From Patescibacteria group bacterium (GTDB lineage Bacteria; Patescibacteriota; Dojkabacteria; SC72; T1SED10-24), in assembly GCA_007136035.1 (NCBI GenBank), contig SLHS01000060.1, positions 1-20,556 on the forward strand: a stretch of 20,556 bases of DNA. The letters are read 5' to 3'. This document shows, piece by piece, positions 8,114-15,338 of this stretch (the first letter of the stretch is position 1; each line of letters begins with the position of its first letter). Under the pieces are notes generated by a model that saw only the letters and a list, made by a program, of their open reading frames with translations, had not been told where the DNA came from and did no database searches. Position numbers and translations under genes: made by a program.

Positions 8114-8122
8114 ATTATAGCA
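8114..8122 (-). promoter_or_regulatory. Extended -10 promoter for tRNA-Leu
   Basis: TGC-TATAAT on the minus strand is a perfect extended -10 element. It ends 12 bases before the mature tRNA 5' end, so initiation near 8107 would give a short 5' leader for RNase P to remove. The -35 position at 17-base spacing reads TTCCTT, weak as expected for an extended -10 promoter. The downstream zinc-ribbon gene may also be read from it. Confidence 0.65.
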
Positions 8123-8151
8123 CTTAAGAAGGCCTGAAGGAAAGACTTTTT

Positions 8152-9474
8152 TTACTTATCTCCCTTTTCTTTGTATAGGTTTCTAAAACTAGCTATCTCT
8201 TTTACGAAGGCCAAATCGACAATACCAGTAGGACCATTTCTGTGTTTTGCCACAATAAGCTCCCCTATACCTTTTTTTTCTGTATCAGGATTATAGGTTT
8301 CCTCACGATCGATAAACATTACAACATCAGCATCTTGCTCAATAGAACCCGATTCCCTTAAGTCAGACAGTTGAGGACGACGTGTTTGTCTCTGCTCTAT
8401 AGCTCTAGATAGCTGAGAAAGGGCTAATACTGGAACTTTTAATTCCCTAGCTAAATTCTTCAAACCTTGAGAAATTTCTTGTACTTCCAATACTCTATTA
8501 TCCCTGTTAGAACCATGCATCAACTGCAAATAATCAACAATAACAAGATCTATACCCTGCTCAAGAGCTAATCTTCGAGCTTTAGTTCTAATTTCAAGGA
8601 TTGATTGCCCAGGCTTATCGTCAATATATATATCTGCATCCGCAAGCTGTCCCATAGCATCTGCAAGCTTTACAAATTTTTCATCGTTCATATTTCCAGT
8701 ACGAATGTCCCAAAAAGGCACACCTGCCTGCATACCTAAAAGACGGTCAACTATTTGAGTGTTAGACATTTCTAAAGAAAACAATACTACTTTTTTCTTA
8801 TCAGAAAGTCCCGCAGTTCTAAGAAAATCCAAGGCCAAAGAAGTTTTTCCAACAGAAGGTCTCGCAGCTAAAATAATAAGGTCTGATTTTTGAAAACCTC
8901 CAAGTAAATTATCCAAATCTTTAAAACCAGAAGAAATACCTAAAAATGCTTCCTCCCTGTCTGCTCTTTCCGCCCTTTCATAAGCATCTTTAAGCAAATC
9001 TTTTATATGAATAAAAGCTGTACTAATACCCTCCTGTGCAATACCAAAAAGCAAACCTTCAGCGTTATCTACAACATCTCCTATACCTTTTTCTTCATCA
9101 AAACTCAGCTCTGTAATTTTGGCAGAAGCAGAAATTAACGAACGTCTGATATGAGCATCCTTGACTATTTTACCGTACTCTTCAGCATGTGCAGAAGTTG
9201 GAACCATAGAAAGAAGTTCCGTAATGTAGGCTCTACCACCAACCTTTTTCAAGTTCTTTTTTTTACTCAAAAGGTTAGAAATCGTAACAATATCGACAGG
9301 CATAGCAGCTTCGAAAAGCTCTATAATAGCATCATAAATAATTGCATGCCTAGAATCATAAAAATATTCACCTCGCAAAAAGGACGCAACATTTATAATC
9401 GCATCTTTATCCAAAAGCATTGAACCTAAAACAGATTGTTCCGCCTCTGTATTTTGTGGTGGTAATTTTTCCAT
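8152..9474 (-). CDS. dnaB: Replicative DNA helicase DnaB
   Basis: 440 residues, normal for DnaB, the hexameric helicase that unwinds DNA at the replication fork. It opens with the family signature PPQNTEAEQSVLGSML. The N-terminal helical domain spans about 1-150 and the RecA-like domain about 180-438. Walker A is ARPSVGKT (204-211), Walker B is LVIVDYLQLM with D314, and the C-terminal family motif SDLRESGSIEQDAD follows. No intein or insertion is seen. It starts 5 bases after the stop of the MBL-fold gene, so the two are co-transcribed. No Shine-Dalgarno sequence precedes the ATG. Confidence 0.98.
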   Translation of the reverse strand: MEKLPPQNTEAEQSVLGSMLLDKDAIINVASFLRGEYFYDSRHAIIYDAIIELFEAAMPVDIVTISNLLSKKKNLKKVGGRAYITELLSMVPTSAHAEEYGKIVKDAHIRRSLISASAKITELSFDEEKGIGDVVDNAEGLLFGIAQEGISTAFIHIKDLLKDAYERAERADREEAFLGISSGFKDLDNLLGGFQKSDLIILAARPSVGKTSLALDFLRTAGLSDKKKVVLFSLEMSNTQIVDRLLGMQAGVPFWDIRTGNMNDEKFVKLADAMGQLADADIYIDDKPGQSILEIRTKARRLALEQGIDLVIVDYLQLMHGSNRDNRVLEVQEISQGLKNLARELKVPVLALSQLSRAIEQRQTRRPQLSDLRESGSIEQDADVVMFIDREETYNPDTEKKGIGELIVAKHRNGPTGIVDLAFVKEIASFRNLYKEKGDK

Positions 9475-9479
9475 AAAAA

Positions 9480-10100
9480 TTATTCTAAAATTACAACATC
9501 CATATTACGTACATCTTTTTCAACACTTCCAGATACACTTAATGTTTTCTCTCTCCTTACATTAGTATATCCTGCTTGTTTAACAAAATCATCAACTTTT
9601 GCTAAATCCTCCCCTTTAGACATACCTTCCGTTCTAAAACCCGATGGTATCAAAATCAAAGGTTCAATTTGTGTCACAATCTTTTCAATTACACTAAATT
9701 CTGGGAAATTTTTACCATCACCTACTGGCATTATCAAAACCTCAACATCACCCATATCTTTGAAAGTATCTACTTTAACATTCTTTGATATATGCCCTAC
9801 ATAAACAACTCTAAGAATATCTTCATCAAGTATATATGTAGAACTACCAATATCTCGCCTTACCATCAAACCACCTAGTTCAAACTCTCCAGGATTAGTA
9901 ATATTTAAAACCTCTTCCTTCTTTGTTGGCTCAACTTTCTTCTCATTAACCACACCCCTAGCATCTGTATGCAAAATTACATCTGCTTTAGTTTTGGGAA
10001 ATTTAAGACCAACATCTTCAAGGGACAGAGGATCTGTCAAAACATCAACATTATCAAAAGACAAAAAAAACGTTAGATAGCCAAGACTTTTAATCTTCAT
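9480..10100 (-). CDS. Metallo-beta-lactamase-fold protein lacking the metal-binding HxHxDH motif
   Basis: 206 residues resembling the short UPF0173-like branch of the metallo-beta-lactamase superfamily. Fold landmarks remain: VLTDPLS (20-26), ITNPGEFELGGLMV (67-80), VVYVGHI (98-104) and VLIMPVGDG (121-129). The zinc motif HxHxDH should follow strand ADVIL at about 40, but the sequence reads LHTDARGVV, with a single His (H44). Hydrolase activity of the usual type is therefore doubtful. It sits 5 bases before dnaB in the same transcript. A structural or ligand-sensing role is possible, but nothing in the sequence shows it. The family call is good; the function is unknown. Confidence 0.75.
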   Translation of the reverse strand: MKIKSLGYLTFFLSFDNVDVLTDPLSLEDVGLKFPKTKADVILHTDARGVVNEKKVEPTKKEEVLNITNPGEFELGGLMVRRDIGSSTYILDEDILRVVYVGHISKNVKVDTFKDMGDVEVLIMPVGDGKNFPEFSVIEKIVTQIEPLILIPSGFRTEGMSKGEDLAKVDDFVKQAGYTNVRREKTLSVSGSVEKDVRNMDVVILE

Positions 10101-10133
10101 TCGCGGAAAAGCTACAAAAATTATTTACAAAGA

Positions 10134-10142
10134 ATCATACCA
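10134..10142 (-). promoter_or_regulatory. Extended -10 element upstream of the MBL-fold gene and dnaB
   Basis: TGG-TATGAT (5/6 match to TATAAT, with TGn) lies on the minus strand just after the sortase stop codon. Predicted initiation near 10127 would leave a leader of about 27 bases before the ATG at 10100, the same geometry as at yebC and rpsF. No good -35 box is seen. It would let dnaB be expressed apart from the sortase gene. Confidence 0.4.
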
Positions 10143-10144
10143 CA

Positions 10145-10642
10145 TTATAGCTCATACTCACATAAGTTGCACAACGTTGCCCTCACAACAATTCTCTCGG
10201 AAGCGCTCCAAAGAGGAAAACAGGAATAGAGAACAAGAGTATTCTCCAATTTTTCAAAATTCTCAATTTCTAAATCGTACCTACTAACAATCAAAATATC
10301 CTCAACTATATAGACAAGATTTTTTTCATATTTGATATAAATAATATCCCCTATCTTCAAATCACTCAAAGCATAAAAAACACCAGCACCAAAAGGTAAA
10401 ATTGTAAAACTATGCCCCGTTAAAAGAATATTCCCCCTTTTATCAAAATATTTCATCCAAATACCATAATCTAAACAAATTTCCCTTTCTAATTTGCATA
10501 TTTCTTCATCTAAATAAATAGCAGGAATTTTGACTCTTCTCTTCTTTGTTAAAATTATTTCCTCATCCTCCCCTACCATTTCAGGATTAGAAAAGATTAA
10601 AAGCAAAAAAATTAAAAGAAGTAAGGCTTTTTTAAATCTCAT
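10145..10642 (-). CDS. Sortase-family transpeptidase
   Basis: 165 residues with an N-terminal signal/anchor helix (5-18), then a small beta-barrel. Sortase catalytic residues are all present: H77 in LLTGHSF, C141 in LVLYSCFP, and R150 in SERIVVRA. Motifs between them (KIGDIIYIKY, then IVSRYDLE) follow the family pattern. Sortases cleave a C-terminal sorting motif in exported proteins and join the protein to a surface amine. The usual L-x-T-C is Y-S-C here, and the protein is short, closest in outline to class D/E enzymes, though the class is not certain. It is transcribed divergently from rpmE across 40 bases. No obvious substrate with LPxTG is encoded in the window. Confidence 0.88.
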   Translation of the reverse strand: MRFKKALLLLIFLLLIFSNPEMVGEDEEIILTKKRRVKIPAIYLDEEICKLEREICLDYGIWMKYFDKRGNILLTGHSFTILPFGAGVFYALSDLKIGDIIYIKYEKNLVYIVEDILIVSRYDLEIENFEKLENTLVLYSCFPLWSASERIVVRATLCNLCEYEL

Positions 10643-10645
10643 AAC

Positions 10646-10674
10646 TTGACTGTTAGCTTACTAAAACATATAAT
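10646..10674 (+). promoter_or_regulatory. Near-consensus sigma70-type promoter for rpmE-prfA-prmC
   Basis: TTGACT (10646-10651), a 17-base spacer, and TATAAT (10669-10674) form a strong housekeeping promoter. Initiation seven bases downstream is at about 10681, two bases from the ATG at 10683. There is no room for a ribosome-binding site, so the mRNA should be leaderless or nearly so. The promoter sits in the 40-base gap to the divergent sortase gene. Confidence 0.88.
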
Positions 10675-10682
10675 CCTATGTT

Positions 10683-11009
10683 ATGAAAAAGAATATACAT
10701 CCAAAATATTACAAAGAAGTTAAGGTTACATGTCTTTCATGTGGCAACAATTTTGAAACAGGTTCAACACTAGAAACTTTAACAACAGAGCTATGCTCTC
10801 AATGCCACCCCTTCTATACTGGTGTTGAAAAAATTGTCGATACAGATAACTTGGTTGCAAAATATGAAAAACGACAAAGTCAGGCTAAAAAATCTTTCAA
10901 AAACAAGAAAATGAAGATGATGGCAAGGAGAAAACAAGATCAAAAAGAGGAAAAGAAAAAAACAGGTACACTAACACTAAAAGATATGCTTTCCTCAATC
11001 AATGATTAG
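10683..11009 (+). CDS. rpmE: 50S ribosomal protein bL31 (zinc-binding form, extended)
   Basis: The first 50 residues match bL31: MKKNIHPKYYKEVKVTCLSC, then C38-x2-C41 in ELCSQCHPFYTG. With C17-x2-C20 this gives the four-Cys zinc-binding type. bL31 bridges the large and small ribosomal subunits. At 108 residues it is about 35-40 longer than usual; residues 60-95 form a Lys/Arg-rich tail. An upstream ATG at 10678 is out of frame and stops after two codons, so the ATG at 10683 is the start. It heads a unit with prfA (2 bases away) and prmC. Confidence 0.95.
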   Translation: MKKNIHPKYYKEVKVTCLSCGNNFETGSTLETLTTELCSQCHPFYTGVEKIVDTDNLVAKYEKRQSQAKKSFKNKKMKMMARRKQDQKEEKKKTGTLTLKDMLSSIND

Positions 11010-11011
11010 CT

Positions 11012-12109
11012 ATGAAATTTCAAAAGCTAAAAGAAAAGTATAGTTTAGAGAAAATTTCTTCCCAAAAACAAAAACTTGAGCAGGAAGTTACAAAAAATAT
11101 TTCCCAAGATGTTAGTGATATTGTAGCCAAACTAAATCAGCAAACTGAACTTTACAATCTAGTAAGCAAATTACACAACAAAATAGATAGATATGAACAA
11201 ACGGAAGAAATAATTAAAACCGAAGAAAATGAGGAACTTTCAAATATGGCCAAACAAGAAAAAGAGGTTTTAAATAAAGAAATCAAAAAACTAGAGAGTG
11301 AAATTAAAAACAAAAGGTTTGAACAAAAACTTGAGGATCCAGATGATAATAAATCAATAATATTGGAAATAAGGGCAGGTGCTGGTGGACAAGAATCTTC
11401 CATCTTTGCTGGTGATCTTTTTCGCATGTACTCCCAATATGCAAATTCGAAAAACTGGGAGATTAATATTGTCGAAAGCAGTACTAGCGACGCTGGTGGA
11501 TACAAAGAAATAATAGCTCAAATCTCCGGAAAAAATGTTTACAAAAAGATGAAATACGAAAGTGGTGTTCATAGAGTACAAAGAATACCTAAAACAGAAT
11601 CATCTGGGCGTATACACACCTCTACAGCTTCAGTAGCCGTCTTACCTGAAGCAAAGGAAATTGATATAAAAATAAACCCTGAGGACCTTAGAGTTGATGT
11701 CATGAGATCATCTGGAGCCGGTGGACAATCTGTAAACAAAACTGACTCCGCAATTAGAATAACTCATTTACCAACTGGTATTGTAGTGAGTTGCCAAGAA
11801 ACAAAATATCAACAACAAAACAAAGATAAAGCTATGGCCATTTTAAGATCAAGATTATATGAAAAGAAGAAAGAAGAAGAACACCAAAAAAGAGATTCTC
11901 TAAGACTTTCACAGATAGGTTCAGCCATGAGAGCAGAAAAAATCAGAACATATAATTATCCTCAAAATAGAATCACAGATCATAGGATTAAAAAATCTTG
12001 GTACAATCTTGAAGAAGTACTCAATGGTTCCTTAGAGGATATGCTAAATGAAATATCTAGAGATATTATGAATTTGCAAATCCAAGAATTGGAAAAAGCA
12101 GATGAATGA
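11012..12109 (+). CDS. prfA: Peptide chain release factor 1 (RF1)
   Basis: 365 residues, normal length. RF1 recognises UAA and UAG and triggers peptide release. The GGQ motif is at 237-239 in SSGAGGQSVNKTDSAIRI, and the stop-codon recognition P-x-T tripeptide is at 193-195 (PKT in RIPKTESSGRIHTS). The motif EKIRTYNYPQNRITDHR lies near the C-terminus. RF1 rather than RF2 is indicated by the P-x-T region and the T-S-x-A-S-V-A-V-L-P-E block. The gene ends in TGA, which RF1 does not read, so an RF2 should exist elsewhere in the genome. It overlaps prmC by 8 bases (ATGAATGA arrangement). Confidence 0.97.
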   Translation: MKFQKLKEKYSLEKISSQKQKLEQEVTKNISQDVSDIVAKLNQQTELYNLVSKLHNKIDRYEQTEEIIKTEENEELSNMAKQEKEVLNKEIKKLESEIKNKRFEQKLEDPDDNKSIILEIRAGAGGQESSIFAGDLFRMYSQYANSKNWEINIVESSTSDAGGYKEIIAQISGKNVYKKMKYESGVHRVQRIPKTESSGRIHTSTASVAVLPEAKEIDIKINPEDLRVDVMRSSGAGGQSVNKTDSAIRITHLPTGIVVSCQETKYQQQNKDKAMAILRSRLYEKKKEEEHQKRDSLRLSQIGSAMRAEKIRTYNYPQNRITDHRIKKSWYNLEEVLNGSLEDMLNEISRDIMNLQIQELEKADE

Positions 12110-12872
12110 ACTTTTAATTCTTGAAATCCAAAAAGAATTAGAAAAATTTAACCACCCTACTCCACTTGCTATATCAAAAGAAATTGTTGATTTTTCAAAA
12201 GGGAATAAAGGCAAAATAAAGGAAATTTTAAAAAGATTATCAAATGAAGAACCCTGGGAATATATCAGAGGATATACATATTTTAAGGGCAACAAAATAT
12301 TTGTAAATGAGGATGTTTTAATACCCAGGGTTGAAACTGAGGAAATTGTTGATATAGCAAAAAATTACATTAAAAAGGGTTTCCAAATTTTTGACGTTGG
12401 TACTGGTTCCGGATGTATTGCAATAGCACTAAGTAAAATCTTTGAAAATGATATATTTGCTATAGACATAAATAAAAAAACGCTACAAGTCACAAAGAAA
12501 AATATAAGGCTGAACAATTCTAAAAATGTTCAAATTATTAATGCTAATCTTCTAAATTTTGACTTTAACACTAATATACCTACTGTAATTATCGCTAATT
12601 TGCCCTATTTACCAACAAAAAATATTAAAAAATTGCAAGATAGTGTTAAAAAGTATGAACCAATTTCAGCTCTAGACGGAGGAGAAAAAGGATACGAAAT
12701 TTATGTAAATCTTCTCAAACAAATAAAGAACCAAAACATTAATCTAAAATTCTGTATTTTTGAAATAGAACCAAGTACTTCAAAATACTTCAAAGAAAAT
12801 AATTTCGAAATCCGTAAAGATAATTTTAATCGAGAGCGTTTCGCTATTATTCGTCCAATTCATCTAAAATAG
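12102..12872 (+). CDS. prmC: Release factor glutamine methyltransferase PrmC
   Basis: 256 residues. PrmC methylates the glutamine of the GGQ motif in release factors; overlap with prfA fits this substrate link. The N-terminal helical domain (1-70) ends in LIPRVETE. The SAM-binding motif is FDVGTGSGCIAIAL (97-110). The catalytic N-P-P-Y reads NLPY (166-169), keeping the key Asn and Tyr but replacing the first Pro with Leu, a form I associate with Patescibacteria. The C-terminus RERFAIIRPIHLK runs 26 bases into the oppositely oriented HtrA gene. No terminator fits between them. Confidence 0.95.
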   Translation: MNELLILEIQKELEKFNHPTPLAISKEIVDFSKGNKGKIKEILKRLSNEEPWEYIRGYTYFKGNKIFVNEDVLIPRVETEEIVDIAKNYIKKGFQIFDVGTGSGCIAIALSKIFENDIFAIDINKKTLQVTKKNIRLNNSKNVQIINANLLNFDFNTNIPTVIIANLPYLPTKNIKKLQDSVKKYEPISALDGGEKGYEIYVNLLKQIKNQNINLKFCIFEIEPSTSKYFKENNFEIRKDNFNRERFAIIRPIHLK

Positions 12873-14019
12873 CTACTAACTCTAGCTCCTCACCATCCCT
12901 CCAAACTGTTAATCTCATTTCCTCACCAATTTCATAATCCTGAATAATATTTGCAAAAGCCTCTCTAATTGGTTCTTTCTCAACCTCAGTAATTACATCC
13001 AATCTTTGGAGACCTGCATCCTGTGCAGGAGTATTAGGAATTACACGCCTTACTAAAACACCAGGTACTATATCATCATAAATTCTAGCTTGATTTTCAG
13101 AAATCATTTGATATTCAATACCTAGATAAGGTTTGAGAAATTTACCATATCTTCTATATTCATCTAACCTTCTTGCAACAAAATTTACTGGTAAAGCAAA
13201 TGATATATTATCTGCACCAGCTGTAGTAGCAAAATTCACACCAATAACTTCACCAGATGAATTAAGTAATGGCCCTCCAGAATTGCCGGGATTAACTGCA
13301 GCATCAGTTTGAATAACATCTTCGTAGATTTTTGCAACACCCCAAAAACCCTGCGATCTTGCTGTAACCGATCTATTAAGTCCACTTATAACACCTGTGG
13401 TGACACTACCAGCATATTCACCAAGGGGTGTCCCTATAGCTATAACTAACTGCCCTGGTTTTAAATTTTCAGAATCTCCTAATGAAAGACTTGCCAAATT
13501 CTCCGCCTCTACTTTTAGTAAAGCAATATCATTAACATTATCTTGTAAAATTTCAATAACCTCATATTCACCACCATCATTAGTTATAATTCTATAATCA
13601 GCATCTCTTTGAGAAACTACATGCTGATTTGTAATAATCACTCCACTGGGGTCAACAACAAAACCGGAACCTATATTACTAACTGAATCAACAATACCCT
13701 CTCCTGGAGTAAAATCTATCTGTGATACAGCAATACTTACCACCGCATCCATAGATTCTTCAACAACATCAATCACTACATTCTCTTCAGATTTAACTAC
13801 CACTTCTACTGGTTGCTCTACAGTCGAAAAAGTCTCACCCTCTTCTAGAAAACTTGTTAAAAAAGGATATAAAAGATAAGCAAGAGTAACTAAAACAACT
13901 AGAAGGAGTAAACAAGCTATGAAAATTTTACAAACACCGCTACTTAACCAACAAGCTTTCTGTTTTTTCCCCTTCCCTTTCACAGATTTTCTTGTAGTTT
14001 TCTTTACTTCTTGGGTCAT
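12847..14019 (-). CDS. HtrA/DegQ-type membrane-anchored serine protease with PDZ domain
   Basis: About 390 residues. After a basic cytoplasmic tail, one membrane helix (about 30-52) places the protease outside the membrane. The chymotrypsin-like domain has the triad H133 (VIITNQHVV), D164 (NDIALLKVE) and S247 (NPGNSGGPLL). A single PDZ domain follows (about 295-385, starting PYLGIEYQ). HtrA proteases degrade or refold damaged exported proteins. The ATG ending at 14019 (MTQEVKK) is preferred over a TTG three codons upstream. It lies 19 bases after the ctpA-like gene, so the two proteases form one unit. The 3' end overlaps prmC convergently by 26 bases, affecting only the terminal residues. Confidence 0.95.
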   Translation of the reverse strand: MTQEVKKTTRKSVKGKGKKQKACWLSSGVCKIFIACLLLLVVLVTLAYLLYPFLTSFLEEGETFSTVEQPVEVVVKSEENVVIDVVEESMDAVVSIAVSQIDFTPGEGIVDSVSNIGSGFVVDPSGVIITNQHVVSQRDADYRIITNDGGEYEVIEILQDNVNDIALLKVEAENLASLSLGDSENLKPGQLVIAIGTPLGEYAGSVTTGVISGLNRSVTARSQGFWGVAKIYEDVIQTDAAVNPGNSGGPLLNSSGEVIGVNFATTAGADNISFALPVNFVARRLDEYRRYGKFLKPYLGIEYQMISENQARIYDDIVPGVLVRRVIPNTPAQDAGLQRLDVITEVEKEPIREAFANIIQDYEIGEEMRLTVWRDGEELELVAILDELDE

Positions 14020-14038
14020 CGTTAACAAAACTTAAAAA

Positions 14039-15307
14039 TTATTTCCTTAAGAATTCAATTGCCCTTTCAAGTTGAGGATCTTCCCCTTTTTCAAAATCTT
14101 CTTGAGTCAACTCTACTTCCATATCTGGGATTATAACATTTTCTGGATTAATCCAAGTCCCATCCGGAAGAAGCCATTTTACAATAGTAATGTGAAGTGT
14201 AGAACCATCATACAAATCAACCATCTGTTGAGCGGTACCTTTACCATGAGTTTGCGTACCTATAACTTTAGCCCTATTAGCCTTTTGCAAAGCACCTGCA
14301 AGAATTTCAGAGGAGGAAGCAGACCCTTCATTAACTAAAACAACAACATTAATATCCAAAAGCCTACCATCTCGAGAAACTTTATACTCTTGAGTTTCCC
14401 CACGTCTATCTTCTTGTTTAGCAACTAATGTATTTCTATCCAAAAAATCTTCAGCAGCATAAATACCAGCATCAAAAAAACCACCAGGATTACCTCTCAA
14501 ATCTAAGATTAACTTATTCCCACCTGTTTGTAAAAAATCCTCTACTGCTTTGTCCCATACTCCTTTCCAAATAGGAAGAGAGGCTTCAGTAAAACGACCT
14601 ACCTTGATTTTGTAAATATCTTCTACATCCGTTTGTTCAAAACTCATACTAGGAATTGTAATTTCATCTCGAACAATTGTTATTTCTTCAACTTCCATAT
14701 TAGGCCCTTGGGCTAACTCCAAAACAACTTCCGTCCCCTTTTCGCCTCTAATTCTTTTAACCACATCAAATACCGTATCAGAACGTTTTACATCTTCATC
14801 ATCAACTTTCAAAATCACAGCACCAGGTAAAACCCCTGCTGCTTTTGCGGGAGAACCCTCTAATGGAGATATAATTATAATAACACCATCTCTGTAACCC
14901 AATTCTGCACCAATACCTTCGAAATGTTTACCTTGAGTTTGCTTTCTAAAAATCTCGCTTTCTTCAGAATTCAAAAAAACAGTAGCAGGATCGTCTAAAG
15001 AAGAAACCATCCCTTTTATCGCTCCATAGAACATTTTTTCCCTATCAACAACTTCTTCATCAACATACTCTGCTTCTAAAATATTCCAAACATCCCAAAA
15101 AAGAGAAGAATCGAAATCTTCTCTAGAAAAATCTTCGAAATTACTAAGATATGGATATTCTGTTCTTTGTTCAAAGACTCTACCTCCTACAAAACTCAAA
15201 CTTGCAACACAAACAACGACTATTAATACACCCAAAATTCTCATAAGGCTTGAATTCCCTTCAAGACTTGGCATATCAGGTTTGTAATTTATTGTTTTTT
15301 CAGGCAC
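14039..15307 (-). CDS. S41-family C-terminal processing peptidase (CtpA-like)
   Basis: 422 residues: membrane helix at 22-42, an N-terminal helical segment, a PDZ domain (about 128-215 with GIGAELGYRDGVIIIISP) and the S41 core. The catalytic Ser is S329 in NEGSASSSEILAGAL and the Lys is K356 in GTQTHGKGTAQ. Such enzymes trim or degrade exported proteins from the C-terminus, often paired with HtrA. The frame starts at GTG (15307); an ATG at 15274 is the alternative and would keep the membrane helix. A promoter-like TTGACA spans the stop of the preceding gene. Residues 263-276 (NKLILDLRGNPGG) are a family landmark. Confidence 0.95.
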   Translation of the reverse strand: MPEKTINYKPDMPSLEGNSSLMRILGVLIVVVCVASLSFVGGRVFEQRTEYPYLSNFEDFSREDFDSSLFWDVWNILEAEYVDEEVVDREKMFYGAIKGMVSSLDDPATVFLNSEESEIFRKQTQGKHFEGIGAELGYRDGVIIIISPLEGSPAKAAGVLPGAVILKVDDEDVKRSDTVFDVVKRIRGEKGTEVVLELAQGPNMEVEEITIVRDEITIPSMSFEQTDVEDIYKIKVGRFTEASLPIWKGVWDKAVEDFLQTGGNKLILDLRGNPGGFFDAGIYAAEDFLDRNTLVAKQEDRRGETQEYKVSRDGRLLDINVVVLVNEGSASSSEILAGALQKANRAKVIGTQTHGKGTAQQMVDLYDGSTLHITIVKWLLPDGTWINPENVIIPDMEVELTQEDFEKGEDPQLERAIEFLRK

Positions 15308-15310
15308 AAA

Positions 15311-15338
15311 AATTTAATATTCAATTTATATATGTCAA
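15311..15338 (-). promoter_or_regulatory. Possible promoter for the CtpA/HtrA gene pair
   Basis: A perfect TTGACA (15338-15333) lies on the minus strand over the TGA stop of the upstream gene, followed after 16 bases by TAAATT (15316-15311, 4/6 match). Initiation near 15304 would fall at the GTG start of ctpA, giving a leaderless mRNA or favouring the ATG at 15274. The AT-rich sequence makes chance -10 matches likely, so confidence is modest. Confidence 0.35.

Noticed and set aside
8102..8151. Possible terminator after dnaB (palindromic AAGGCCTT-like bases and a T run on the plus strand)
   Set aside because: The T run is on the wrong side for a minus-strand terminator and the palindromic bases do not form a stable stem-loop.
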